Origin: JAGIBJ01 sp032119595
GTDB lineage: Bacteria > Actinomycetota > Thermoleophilia > Solirubrobacterales > Solirubrobacteraceae
Length of the DNA stretch: 64,000 nt
Assembly (NCBI GenBank): GCA_032119595.1
Contig: JAUMBQ010000007.1
Location: 186,001 to 250,000, forward strand
Direction of reading: 5' to 3'
Shown here: positions 34,037 to 41,993 of the stretch, in pieces
Layout: each line of letters begins with the position of its first letter
Position numbering within the stretch: the stretch's first letter is position 1
The notes under the pieces: generated by a model
The model's input: the letters and a program-made list of their open reading frames with translations, nothing else
The model's database searches: none
Told to the model about the DNA's origin: nothing
Made by a program: the position numbers and the translations under genes

Positions 34037-34718
34037 ACCGCTTCCGTTTTCCCTGCTGGACGATCTCGCCGGCCCCGAGGAGAGCCTCGCTGCGCGGATC
34101 GCCCTCGCAGTCGACGCCCATCCCTCGATGGAACAGGCCCTCGCGCCGATCGGTGAGGTCCTGATCGACGCCTCGATCGACCTCGTCCTCCAGCTCCACC
34201 GCCACGACCAGACCCTCACGATCCGCGGCAAGATCGGCGCCTTCGGATGCGTCTTTGCGATTCCGACCGAGCCAGGCGCGACGGACGGCTGGTGGCAGGT
34301 CGCCGGCGCAGCTGGCGGGCCCCGTCTCGTTGCGCAGGCGGTGGGCCTCGGGCCGCGCTCACTGCACCGCCATGCAGGACGGATCCTTCCGTTGCCTGGC
34401 GAAGCACTGCTCACGTGCTGCGGGCGATCAGGCTTCGAAGCGCCGGCCGGCCAGCTCATCGAGACGATGGTCGCCGATGGCTTGCCGCGTCGGCCCCTCG
34501 AAGCGATCCTTTCGCGCGACGCCTTGCTCTGGCACCTGCAGCTGCACGCCGACGGCGCGACCGAGGCGGCGATGAGTCTGGCCGTCGTCGATACCGACAG
34601 GCACGGCCTATGGCTGGCGCTCGATACGCCGGGCGGAGCACTCCTGCAAAGCGCCACGTCGACGGGAATCTGGCGGGCGCTCTGCCACACGCTCGCCATG
34701 CATCCCGTCGTCGTTTAA
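34029..34718 (+). CDS. Unknown protein, last gene of the cassette
   Basis: 229 residues from ATG 34029, overlapping the previous stop by 8 bases. Alpha/beta soluble protein, no signal or membrane segment. Notable parts: ARIALAVDAHPSMEQALAPI, SIDLVLQLHRHDQTLTIRGK, GGALLQSATSTGIWRALCHT. The pattern of a hydrophobic sheet with a central QLHRHDQ strand loosely recalls ESX-associated EspG chaperones, but the match is weak. No alternative family is better. Functionally linked to the four preceding genes by overlap. Confidence 0.55.
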   Translation: MPEPLPFSLLDDLAGPEESLAARIALAVDAHPSMEQALAPIGEVLIDASIDLVLQLHRHDQTLTIRGKIGAFGCVFAIPTEPGATDGWWQVAGAAGGPRLVAQAVGLGPRSLHRHAGRILPLPGEALLTCCGRSGFEAPAGQLIETMVADGLPRRPLEAILSRDALLWHLQLHADGATEAAMSLAVVDTDRHGLWLALDTPGGALLQSATSTGIWRALCHTLAMHPVVV

Positions 34719-34780
34719 GACGGACCGCCTGTTGGGGACGGACGGCGGCGCCGAAGCTGGCATCACCCGAGAAAGACCTA

Positions 34781-34820
34781 GGGGCCGACGTTGCCAGGCG
34801 CGGCACGTCGACCCCCAAGG
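34781..34820. repeat. Repeated hairpin element, copy 2
   Basis: GGGGCCGACGT, a 13-base loop with CCAGGCG, then ACGTCGACCCC, followed by CAAGG; 10 of 11 pairs. It shares the ordered blocks CCAGGCG and CGACCCCCAAGG with copy 1 at 31365-31408. It sits in the 159-base gap between the convergent cassette and pckG and may also serve as a two-way terminator. Confidence 0.75.
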
Positions 34821-34877
34821 ATCTTGAACGTGCTCGGCCCCCGCCTGCTCGGCTGGCCGATCACGTGGCGGTGGGCG

Positions 34878-36677
34878 TTAGCCCAGGCGCGCCTTCAGCT
34901 GGTCGAGCTGGCCCTGGATCGCAGCCGGCAGACGATCGCCGTACTGCGCGAGGTAGGCCTCAACCTGCGGGAGTTCCGCCTTGACGGCCTCGGCATCAAC
35001 GCTGAGGAGCAGCTCGAGGTCGGCGTCGGACAGACCCAGGCCCTCGGTGTTCAGCGCATCGGCGGTCGGCACGAGGCCGATCGGCGTCTCGACGGCCTCG
35101 GCGTTGCCGTCGACGCGGTTGAAGATCCACTCCAGCACGCGGCTGTTCTCGCCGAAGCCCGGCCAGATGAACTTGCCGTGGTCGTCCTTGCGGAACCAGT
35201 TGACGTAGAAGATCTTCGGGAGCTTGGCACCCTCGGTCGCGCCGATCTTCAGCCAGTGGGCCATGTAGTCGCCCATGTTGTAACCGGCGAACGGCAGCTG
35301 CGCGAACGGGTCGAACCGGAGCTGGCCGACGGTGCCGAACGCGGCGGCCGTCTGCTCCGAGCTCATCGTGCCGCCCAGGAACACGCCGTGCTCCCAGTCG
35401 AACGACTCACGGACGAGCGGCACGACGCTGGCGCGGCGGCCGCCGAAGAGGAAGGCGCTGATCGGCACACCGGCCGCGTCCTCCCACTCCGCGGCGATGC
35501 ACGGGGCCTGCTCGGCCGGCACGGTGAAGCGCGAGTTCGGGTGGGCGGCCGGCGCGTCGGACTCCGGCGTCCAGTCGTTGCCATGCCAGTCGATGAGGTG
35601 TGCGGGCTTCTCCTTGGTGAGGCCCTCCCACCAGATGTCGCCGTCGTCGGTGAGCGCGGTGTTGGTGAAGATCGTGTTCTTCTCGATCGACGCGATCGCG
35701 TTCGGGTTCGTGTCGACACCCGTGCCCGGAGCAACGCCGAAGAAGCCGGCTTCCGGGTTGATGGCGTAGAGCTGACCGTCGTCGCCGAACTTCATCCAGG
35801 CGATGTCGTCGCCGACGGTCTCCACCGTCCAGCCCTCGAGCGTCGGGACGAGCATGGCGAGGTTGGTCTTGCCACAGGCCGACGGGAAGGCGCCGGTGAC
35901 GAACTTGACCTTGCCCTCGGGCGACGTGAGCTTGAGGATCAGCATGTGCTCGGCGAGCCAGCCCTCGTCGCGAGCCAGGACCGACGCGATGCGCAGCGCC
36001 AGGCACTTCTTGCCGAGCAGCGCGTTGCCACCGTAGCCCGAGCCGTACGACCAGATCTCACGGGTCTCGGGGTAGTGCACGATGTACTTCGTGTCGACGT
36101 TCGTCGGCCACGTGACATCAGCCTGGCCCTCTTCGAGCGGCGCGCCGATCGAGTGGATGCACGGGACGAACTCGCCGTCGCCGAGCGCCGCGAGCGCCTT
36201 GGCGCCCATGCGGGTCATGATCCGCATCGACACAACCGCGTAGAGCGAGTCGGTGAGCTGCACGCCGATCTTCGAGCTCTCGGAGCCAACCGGACCCATC
36301 GAGAACGGCACGACGTACATCGTGCGGCCCTTCATCGAGCCAGCGAAGACCTCGCCGAGTTCGGCACGCATCTCAGCCGGGGCGCGCCAGTTGTTGTTCG
36401 GGCCGGCGTCGATCTCGCGCTCGGCGCAGATGAACGTTCGGTCCTCGACGCGGGCCACGTCGCTTGGATCGGACCAGGCCAGGTAGCTGTTGGGGCGCTT
36501 GGCCTCGTTGAGCTTCTTGAAGACCCCTGCATCGACGAGCTCCTGGCAGAAGCGGTCGTACTCCTCTGCAGAACCGTCGCACCAGACGACGTCGCTGGGC
36601 GTGGTGAGCTCGGCGATCTGGTCCACCCAGGCCGTGAGCTTGGCATTGGTGGTCGGCGCGTCGACGGTGTTGGGCAC
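34878..36677 (-). CDS. pckG: Phosphoenolpyruvate carboxykinase (GTP)
   Basis: 599 residues from GTG 36677. It converts oxaloacetate and GTP to PEP, CO2 and GDP in gluconeogenesis. Family motifs: AWSDPSDVARVEDRTFIC, YVVPFSMGPVGSESSKIGVQ, the GTP-loop FPSACGKTNLAML near residue 264 with the reactive Cys, EAGFFGVAPGTG near 310, and TVPAEQAPCIAAEWEDAAGV. A perfect AGGAGG (36686-36691) lies 8 bases before the GTG, so I choose it over upstream in-frame ATGs that would add up to 28 residues. With ccr and ecm nearby it supplies the gluconeogenic exit for acetyl-CoA assimilation. Confidence 0.95.
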   Translation of the reverse strand: MPNTVDAPTTNAKLTAWVDQIAELTTPSDVVWCDGSAEEYDRFCQELVDAGVFKKLNEAKRPNSYLAWSDPSDVARVEDRTFICAEREIDAGPNNNWRAPAEMRAELGEVFAGSMKGRTMYVVPFSMGPVGSESSKIGVQLTDSLYAVVSMRIMTRMGAKALAALGDGEFVPCIHSIGAPLEEGQADVTWPTNVDTKYIVHYPETREIWSYGSGYGGNALLGKKCLALRIASVLARDEGWLAEHMLILKLTSPEGKVKFVTGAFPSACGKTNLAMLVPTLEGWTVETVGDDIAWMKFGDDGQLYAINPEAGFFGVAPGTGVDTNPNAIASIEKNTIFTNTALTDDGDIWWEGLTKEKPAHLIDWHGNDWTPESDAPAAHPNSRFTVPAEQAPCIAAEWEDAAGVPISAFLFGGRRASVVPLVRESFDWEHGVFLGGTMSSEQTAAAFGTVGQLRFDPFAQLPFAGYNMGDYMAHWLKIGATEGAKLPKIFYVNWFRKDDHGKFIWPGFGENSRVLEWIFNRVDGNAEAVETPIGLVPTADALNTEGLGLSDADLELLLSVDAEAVKAELPQVEAYLAQYGDRLPAAIQGQLDQLKARLG

Positions 36678-36685
36678 TTCTCGGG

Positions 36686-36691
36686 CCTCCT
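36686..36691 (-). promoter_or_regulatory. Shine-Dalgarno of pckG
   Basis: AGGAGG on the minus strand, 8 bases before GTG 36677; it decides the start. The 280 bases from here to the divergent collagen-like gene hold both promoters; I could not place -10/-35 boxes with confidence. Confidence 0.8.
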
Positions 36692-36958
36692 GCGAATCTG
36701 GTGATACGAGTCGGCCCATTGGGACAGGGCCGGCCGGTGTGCACGCGTTCATGCACACCAACGAATCGAGCGAGGATATCGGCTATGAGCCCCTCGCGGG
36801 TGTGTCCTTCGCCGAGTTTGCCGTTCCGCCCGAAAATGAGCGTTTGCGCGCCACTCGTCCCCCGGTGGTTTGGGACGTTTGGCCGTTCGGAGGATGTCTA
36901 ACCAGTTTCAGACCGAAATCCGCTCCATCATGTCCGCTTCGAGCCGACTCCAATCGTG

Positions 36959-37750
36959 ATGGTTCGCTCTCTGGTCTCCACCGCTTGGCGGCAGCGTTTG
37001 GTCGCGCTGCTCGGGGTCGTCGCGCTCGCGCTTACGGTACCTCCCGCGTTCGGCGCGCCCACCGTGCCGGCACAGATCAAGTCCGTGCTCAAGATCGCGA
37101 AGCGCGCCGACAAGAACGCTTCGGCGGCGCTCAAGCTCGCCAAAACCTCCGCGACGACCCCCGCCAGCTCCGTCGGCGCAACTGGCCCCAAGGGCGACAC
37201 CGGTGCTGCCGGACCAGCCGGCGTCGTCGGCGCCACGGGCGCTCCAGGCGCCCAGGGCGATACCGGCGCAGCAGGCGCCAATGGCGCCCCGGGCGTCAAA
37301 GGCGACACCGGCCTCACGGGTGCCACTGGCGCGACTGGCGCCACCGGCCCGGCCGGTGCGCCTGCCCCCGCCGGAGCCGGCAGCAAAGGCTTCGTCGACA
37401 AGCTCGGCGGTGAGATCGGCCTGATCACTGGCGGCGAGGACATTCTCCTCATTCCGACCCCGGGCGCGGGCTCCTACGTCGTGACCGCGACCATCGAGTT
37501 CCGGGCCGACGGTGCGGACTCGCCCACCTGCAGCCTGAGCGGCGCCACCGAATTCGACAGCACGACGATCGCGAACGTCTACCAAAACACCCGGGCCACG
37601 ATGACGCTCAACGGCGCGGCGACCATCGGTGCCGGAGACGACCTCAAGCTCCACTGCCTGTCGGTCGGCGACAACCAGCTCAAGGCAACTCGCGCGAACC
37701 TCACGGCCATCTCGGTCGGGACGCTCACCGTCGCGCCCACCACGCCGTAA
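36959..37750 (+). CDS. Secreted collagen-like protein
   Basis: 263 residues from ATG 36959 (a GTG at 36956 is also in frame). A classic signal peptide (LVALLGVVALALTVPPAFGA, cleavage near residue 34) is followed by a basic helix (KSVLKIAKRADKNASAALKL), then a Gly-X-Y run of about 22 triplets (residues ~75-140; GATG, GAAG, GPAG, GVKGDTG) and a C-terminal beta-rich head of ~120 residues with two Cys (SPTCSLSG, LHCLSVG). Similar build to the protein at 19281-20300, but with a shorter head. Probably an extracellular fibre; role unknown. Confidence 0.75.
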   Translation: MVRSLVSTAWRQRLVALLGVVALALTVPPAFGAPTVPAQIKSVLKIAKRADKNASAALKLAKTSATTPASSVGATGPKGDTGAAGPAGVVGATGAPGAQGDTGAAGANGAPGVKGDTGLTGATGATGATGPAGAPAPAGAGSKGFVDKLGGEIGLITGGEDILLIPTPGAGSYVVTATIEFRADGADSPTCSLSGATEFDSTTIANVYQNTRATMTLNGAATIGAGDDLKLHCLSVGDNQLKATRANLTAISVGTLTVAPTTP

Positions 37751-37788
37751 TCGCCAGCCGAGACGGCGGGGCAGCGCCGAGCAGGCGC

Positions 37789-37904
37789 TGAACGGCCATT
37801 TCCTGCTGCCCTGACAACACATTCTGGCCGCTCACCGCCGAGCCCGACGTGAACGGCCATTTCCTGTTGCCCTGACGACACATTCTGGCCGCTCACCGCC
37901 GAGC
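37789..37904. repeat. Pair of 55-base direct repeats
   Basis: Units at 37789-37843 and 37850-37904 (period 61) differ at two positions. Each starts TGAACGGCCATTTCCTG and ends GGCCGCTCACCGCCGAGC; GGCCA near the start can pair with TGGCC near the end. They lie between the collagen-like gene and the thioesterase gene, and stop 7 bases before the latter's -10 box. Confidence 0.85.
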
Positions 37905-37910
37905 TGGCGG

Positions 37911-37916
37911 TAGCGT
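37911..37916 (+). promoter_or_regulatory. -10 box of thioesterase gene (leaderless)
   Basis: TAGCGT ends 7 bases before GTG 37924. Confidence 0.5.
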
Positions 37917-37923
37917 TCGGGCG

Positions 37924-38709
37924 GTGACCGAACTCGTCTCCCCCGCGTTCTACGAGTCGCTCGGCGACGGGCGGTTCCGGTCGACGGAACGCACCGAGGG
38001 GCCGTGGTCAAAAGAGCTTCAGCACGCGGGCCCGCCCTGCGCTCTGCTCGGCCGGGCGTTTGAAGCGTGTGAGCCGCGGTCTGGCGCTCTCATCTCGCGC
38101 ATCACGGTCGAGATCCTCGGACCGGTGCCCGTCGCCGAACTGCGGGTCAGCGCAGCGGTCGAGCGACCCGGCCGCAGTGTCGAGCTGCTGCGCGCGGAAC
38201 TGAGCGCTGGCGGTCGCGTCGCGATGCGAGCCAGCGCTTGGCGGCTGGCTGGGGCGCCGGTCGAGGCCGGCCCCGCAGAGGACCCACCGCCGCCGCGGCC
38301 TCTGGCGGAGTCTGCGCCGCCAGAGCACATCGCCGACACCGGCTATCTCCAGTCGATCGAATGGCGCAATGTGCAGGGCGATTGGCAGAACCCGGGGCCG
38401 GCGACGGTCTGGGCGCGGCCGCGCGTACCGCTCGTCGAGGGCGAGGCCATGAGCGGGCTCCAGCGGCTGTTGTGCGTCGCCGATAGCTGCAGCGGCATCA
38501 GCGCGGCCTTGCCCTGGGCCGGCTGGCTGTTCATCAACACCGACCTCTCCATCCATCTCACGCGGGAGCCGCGTGGCGACTGGATCCTGCTCGACGCCGT
38601 GACGCGGATCAGCGAGGGTGGCGCCGGCCTGGCGTCCGCCGCACTCGGCGACGATGCCGGCGTGTTCGGTCGCAGCGCGCAGACGCTGCTCGTTCGGCGA
38701 GCCGGCTGA
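37924..38709 (+). CDS. Acyl-CoA thioesterase-like double hotdog protein
   Basis: 261 residues. It resembles TesB-like thioesterases with two hotdog halves: SKELQHAGPPCALLGRAFE near residue 30, with RITVEILGPVPVAELRVSAA, and the second half AMSGLQRLLCVADSCSGISA followed by AGWLFINTDLSIHLTREPRG and DWILLDAVTRISEGGAGLAS. These follow the family's order. The acyl substrate is unknown. It ends 11 bases before the DUF1275 gene, so the two are probably one transcript. Confidence 0.85.
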   Translation: MTELVSPAFYESLGDGRFRSTERTEGPWSKELQHAGPPCALLGRAFEACEPRSGALISRITVEILGPVPVAELRVSAAVERPGRSVELLRAELSAGGRVAMRASAWRLAGAPVEAGPAEDPPPPRPLAESAPPEHIADTGYLQSIEWRNVQGDWQNPGPATVWARPRVPLVEGEAMSGLQRLLCVADSCSGISAALPWAGWLFINTDLSIHLTREPRGDWILLDAVTRISEGGAGLASAALGDDAGVFGRSAQTLLVRRAG

Positions 38710-38720
38710 CGCCCGGGTCG

Positions 38721-40130
38721 ATGGGGCAGCACTCGGATACCCCACAAGGCCGGCCCGTGCCCGAGCCGACGGACGACCCCCTGCCCGGCCCTGCGCTTCC
38801 TGAAGGCACCTCGCCCGCTGGTCTCGACCTCCGCCCAGACGCCGAGACCGCACCTGCCCGCACCTTCCCGCATGCCGAAGCAGCCTGGGCAACGATTCGC
38901 GCCTCGCAGCGTCGCCGGATGCTCCTTCCCACGTTGCTCCTGATGACGCTGGCCACCGGCATCATCGATGCCGTCAGCTACCTCGCGCTGGGGAGCGTGT
39001 TCACGGCCAACATGACCGGCAACGTCGTGCTCGTCGGATTCGCCTTCGGCGGCGTTCCCGGCTTCTCGATCAGCCGCACGCTCACGGCGGTCGCAGCGTT
39101 CGCGCTCGGGAGTGCCCTGGCCGGCCGACTCTCGCGCCACTGGCGGCGCCACCCGTTCATCTGGATGCGCCGCACCACCGCGATCGAGATCGTGCTGCTC
39201 ACCGTCGCCGCGCTCGGAAGCATCGGCCTCGTCGCGGGGATCGATGTCGACGATGAGCCCCGCCGCTACGCCGTGATCGCTGTCCTGGCGCTCGCCATGG
39301 GCATGCGCAATGGCACGGTCCGGCGCCTTGGATTCACCGACGTCCCGACGACCGTCCTCACGTCAACCATCACCGATCTCGCATCCGATTCCAGGCTCGG
39401 TGGCGGCGAGCGGCGACGTCAGGGGCGCCGGGCGACGGCCATCGCCGCCATGACGCTCGGAGCCGTGATCGGCGCGCTGCTGGTGCGAGAGGTCGATCCG
39501 CTCGTCGGGTTCGCGGCCGCGATCGCGCTGCTGGTCGCCGCCGCTACCCACCAAGCGACCACGGCCCGCCGCTACCCGGTGCGTCGGAACGCGCCAGATC
39601 CTGCCGCCAGCGCGGATACCCTGGCCGGGCACGTCAGCCCCCGAGAGAGCGACCTCATGTCCGGATCCAATCAGTTCAAGGTGGAGCGCTCGACGACGAT
39701 CGCCGCTCCTGCGAGCGCCATCTACCCACACATCGTCGACTTCTCCGCGTGGCGGACATGGTCGCCGTGGGAAGACGTCGACCCGAGTTTGGAGCGCACC
39801 TACTCCGACCCCACCGGCGGCGAAGGTGCGAGCTACTCGTGGTCCGGCAACCGCAAGGCCGGCAGCGGTCGCATGACGATCACGGACGCGACCGCGCCCG
39901 AGAACGTGACGATTCGCCTGGAGTTCCTCAAGCCGTTCAAGGCCACCAACATCGCGACGTTCACCCTCCACGAGTCGGGAGCGTCGACCGTGGTCACGTG
40001 GACGATGACCGGACCCAAGACCGTGGCGAGCCGGATCATGAGCGTCTTCGGCGGCCTCGACAAGATCGTCGGGAAGGATTTCGAGAAGGGCCTCGCCGCC
40101 CTCAAGGACGTCGCCGAGGCGAGACGCTAG
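38721..40130 (+). CDS. DUF1275 membrane protein fused to SRPBCC domain
   Basis: 469 residues. After a ~60-residue Pro/Ala-rich tail comes a YoaK/DUF1275 membrane domain (~70-285) with about six helices and the signature LGSVFTANMTGNVVLVGFAF near 92, then MGMRNGTVRRLGFTDVPTT. Residues ~313-469 form a START/SRPBCC lipid-binding fold (FKVERSTTIAAPASAIYPHI, then SAWRTWSPWEDVDPSLERTY). The two are normally separate proteins. An internal ATG at 39657 with GAGAGAG upstream and TACCCT ~35 bases before it could also make the SRPBCC part alone (157 residues). Either a true fusion or two genes whose separating stop is lost. Confidence 0.75.
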   Translation: MGQHSDTPQGRPVPEPTDDPLPGPALPEGTSPAGLDLRPDAETAPARTFPHAEAAWATIRASQRRRMLLPTLLLMTLATGIIDAVSYLALGSVFTANMTGNVVLVGFAFGGVPGFSISRTLTAVAAFALGSALAGRLSRHWRRHPFIWMRRTTAIEIVLLTVAALGSIGLVAGIDVDDEPRRYAVIAVLALAMGMRNGTVRRLGFTDVPTTVLTSTITDLASDSRLGGGERRRQGRRATAIAAMTLGAVIGALLVREVDPLVGFAAAIALLVAAATHQATTARRYPVRRNAPDPAASADTLAGHVSPRESDLMSGSNQFKVERSTTIAAPASAIYPHIVDFSAWRTWSPWEDVDPSLERTYSDPTGGEGASYSWSGNRKAGSGRMTITDATAPENVTIRLEFLKPFKATNIATFTLHESGASTVVTWTMTGPKTVASRIMSVFGGLDKIVGKDFEKGLAALKDVAEARR

Positions 40131-41872
40131 CGCCCGCCCTTGCGGAGCTTGCGGAGGTCCGGCCACGAGCGGGTGTTCGCGACGTCGTCCTTCGTCAGCC
40201 AAGCCCGGCGTGCGGTGGCGATGCCCCAACGCACGTTGTCGAGCGTCTCGGGGCCGTGGGCATCGGAGTCGATCACGAGGAGCACGCCCGCCTGGGCCGC
40301 GGCGCGCGCGTGAATGTCGTTCAGGTCGCGCCGGCGCGGCGAACCGTTGATCTCCAGGAACGTGCCCGTGCGAGCGGCCGCCTCGATCACGGCCGAGACA
40401 TCGACGTCGTACGGCGAGCGCTTCTCGATCATGCGCCCCGTCGGATGGCCGATGAGGTCGACGAACGGGTGCTCGCAGGCCGCGATGATTCGCTTGGTCG
40501 GGTCGCTCGTGAAGGCCGTGTGGACCGACGCGACGACCCAGTCGAGTTCGGCGATGAGGTCGTCCGGGTAGTCCAGGCCTCCGTCGGTGCCGATGTTGAT
40601 CTCGCTGCCGATCAAGACCGTGAAGTCATCGATGCGGGCATCGACCTCGCGGACGGCCTCGATCGACGCGCGAAGCTCATCAGCGGTGACGTCGTTGCCG
40701 AATCCGTGGGTCGCTGAGTGATCGGTGATCACGAGGTACTCGTGACCGAGCGCCTTGGCGGCGAGCGCCATCTCCTCGATCGAACCGCGCCCGTCGGACG
40801 CGGTGGTGTGCAGGTGCAGGTCGCCGCGCAGGTCGGACTGCTCAATCAGCGTCGGCACCTCAGCAGGCGTGAGCTGAAGCTCGCCGCGGTCTTCTCTGAG
40901 TTCCGGCGGCACCCAGGTGAGGCCGAGGGTTTCGTAGACCTCTTCCTCGGTGGCGCAGCGGATGAGTTCGCCGGTCTCCTCGTTGAGGATGCCGCGCTCC
41001 GATACGCGGATTCCGCGCGCCTGCGCCTGCGTGCGCATGGCGACGTTGTGGGCTTTGCTGCCGCTGAAGTGCTGGAGCAGGTTGCCGAACTGCGCCGGCG
41101 GCACGATGCGCAGGTCGACCGCGAGCCCGGCCTGCGACATCGCCGTCGCGCCGTTGTCGCCACGTTGGTGGACCTCGGCAATCAACGGGGACGCCGCGAG
41201 CGCGTCGACCAGCGCGGTCGCGTCATCGGCCGTGGCGATCAGGTCGAGGTCGTGAACGCTGTCCGCCAGCCGACGCGCTGAGCCGGCCAGCTCGACCCGG
41301 TCACTCGACGGGTGCGCGAGGAGTTCGTCGCGCAAGGCTTCACCGATCTCAAGCGCGCGTGGCAAAAGGACGCGCTCGGCGGTCCCTCCAAGGGAGTCGC
41401 CGGCGGCCTCGAGCGCCTTGGCGATCTTGGCGGCGCTGCCCTCCCCGAAGCCCTTGAGTTCGGCCACGGCGCCGCTGGCGAGGGCCGCTTTGAGCGATTC
41501 CGGGCCGTCGATGCCGAGTTCCTTGTGCATCTTCGCGATGCGCTTGGCGCCGAGTCCCGGCACCCGGGTGAGCGTGAGGAGTCCCGCTGGGATCCGTTCC
41601 CTGAGCTTCTCGAGTGCGGGGATCTGTCCCGTGTTGATGAGGTCGTTCAGCTTCTCCTCGAGCGTCTTGCCGATCCCGGGGATGTCGGTGACCGTGCCGG
41701 CGCGCGTCTGTGCCGCGATGGAGGTCGCAGAGCCCATCACCGCATCCGCGGCGTTGCGGTAGGCCAGGACGCGGTGGGCGATGGCGCCGTCGAGTTCGTA
41801 CCGGTCAGCGAGCTCGCGAAACAACGCCGCGATCTCGGCGTTGCTGGGGTCGCGTGGGGCAGGTTCGGCCAT
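40127..41872 (-). CDS. polX: DNA polymerase X family with PHP domain
   Basis: 581 residues. It is a repair polymerase with a PHP phosphoesterase/nuclease. The N-terminus has the helix-hairpin-helix segments TDIPGIGKTLEEKLNDLI and LTRVPGLGAKRIAKMHKEL. The polymerase palm has GSARRLADSVHDLDLIATAD (the DxD metal pair is D-L-D) and LAVDLRIVPPAQFGNLLQH (third Asp). The PHP domain starts near residue 345 with DLHLHTTASDGRGS, then YLVITDHSATHGFGND, GSEINIGTDG, HPFVDLIGHPTGR and VIDSDAHGPE, keeping the metal His/Asp set. Overlaps the preceding convergent gene by 4 bases. TAGTCT lies 7 bases before its ATG. Confidence 0.93.
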   Translation of the reverse strand: MAEPAPRDPSNAEIAALFRELADRYELDGAIAHRVLAYRNAADAVMGSATSIAAQTRAGTVTDIPGIGKTLEEKLNDLINTGQIPALEKLRERIPAGLLTLTRVPGLGAKRIAKMHKELGIDGPESLKAALASGAVAELKGFGEGSAAKIAKALEAAGDSLGGTAERVLLPRALEIGEALRDELLAHPSSDRVELAGSARRLADSVHDLDLIATADDATALVDALAASPLIAEVHQRGDNGATAMSQAGLAVDLRIVPPAQFGNLLQHFSGSKAHNVAMRTQAQARGIRVSERGILNEETGELIRCATEEEVYETLGLTWVPPELREDRGELQLTPAEVPTLIEQSDLRGDLHLHTTASDGRGSIEEMALAAKALGHEYLVITDHSATHGFGNDVTADELRASIEAVREVDARIDDFTVLIGSEINIGTDGGLDYPDDLIAELDWVVASVHTAFTSDPTKRIIAACEHPFVDLIGHPTGRMIEKRSPYDVDVSAVIEAAARTGTFLEINGSPRRRDLNDIHARAAAQAGVLLVIDSDAHGPETLDNVRWGIATARRAWLTKDDVANTRSWPDLRKLRKGGR

Positions 41873-41981
41873 GGGCCGCAGACTAGAACGCCCGTCCAGC
41901 CAAAGCTCAGAGGCACCGCGCCAGCGCGGAAGTGGGCAGGTCCGACCATCGCCGGGCGGCGCGGACGCCGCCCCGGCCCGC

Positions 41982-41987
41982 TACGTT
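41982..41987 (+). promoter_or_regulatory. -10 box of the secreted peptidase gene
   Basis: TACGTT ends 6 bases before GTG 41994, selecting that start over upstream in-frame codons that would precede the signal peptide by 71 residues. Confidence 0.5.
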
Positions 41988-41993
41988 GCGCCC

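Noticed and set aside
39657..40130. Stand-alone SRPBCC gene instead of a fusion
   Set aside because: No stop separates it from the DUF1275 frame; kept as one coding region, with the internal start noted.
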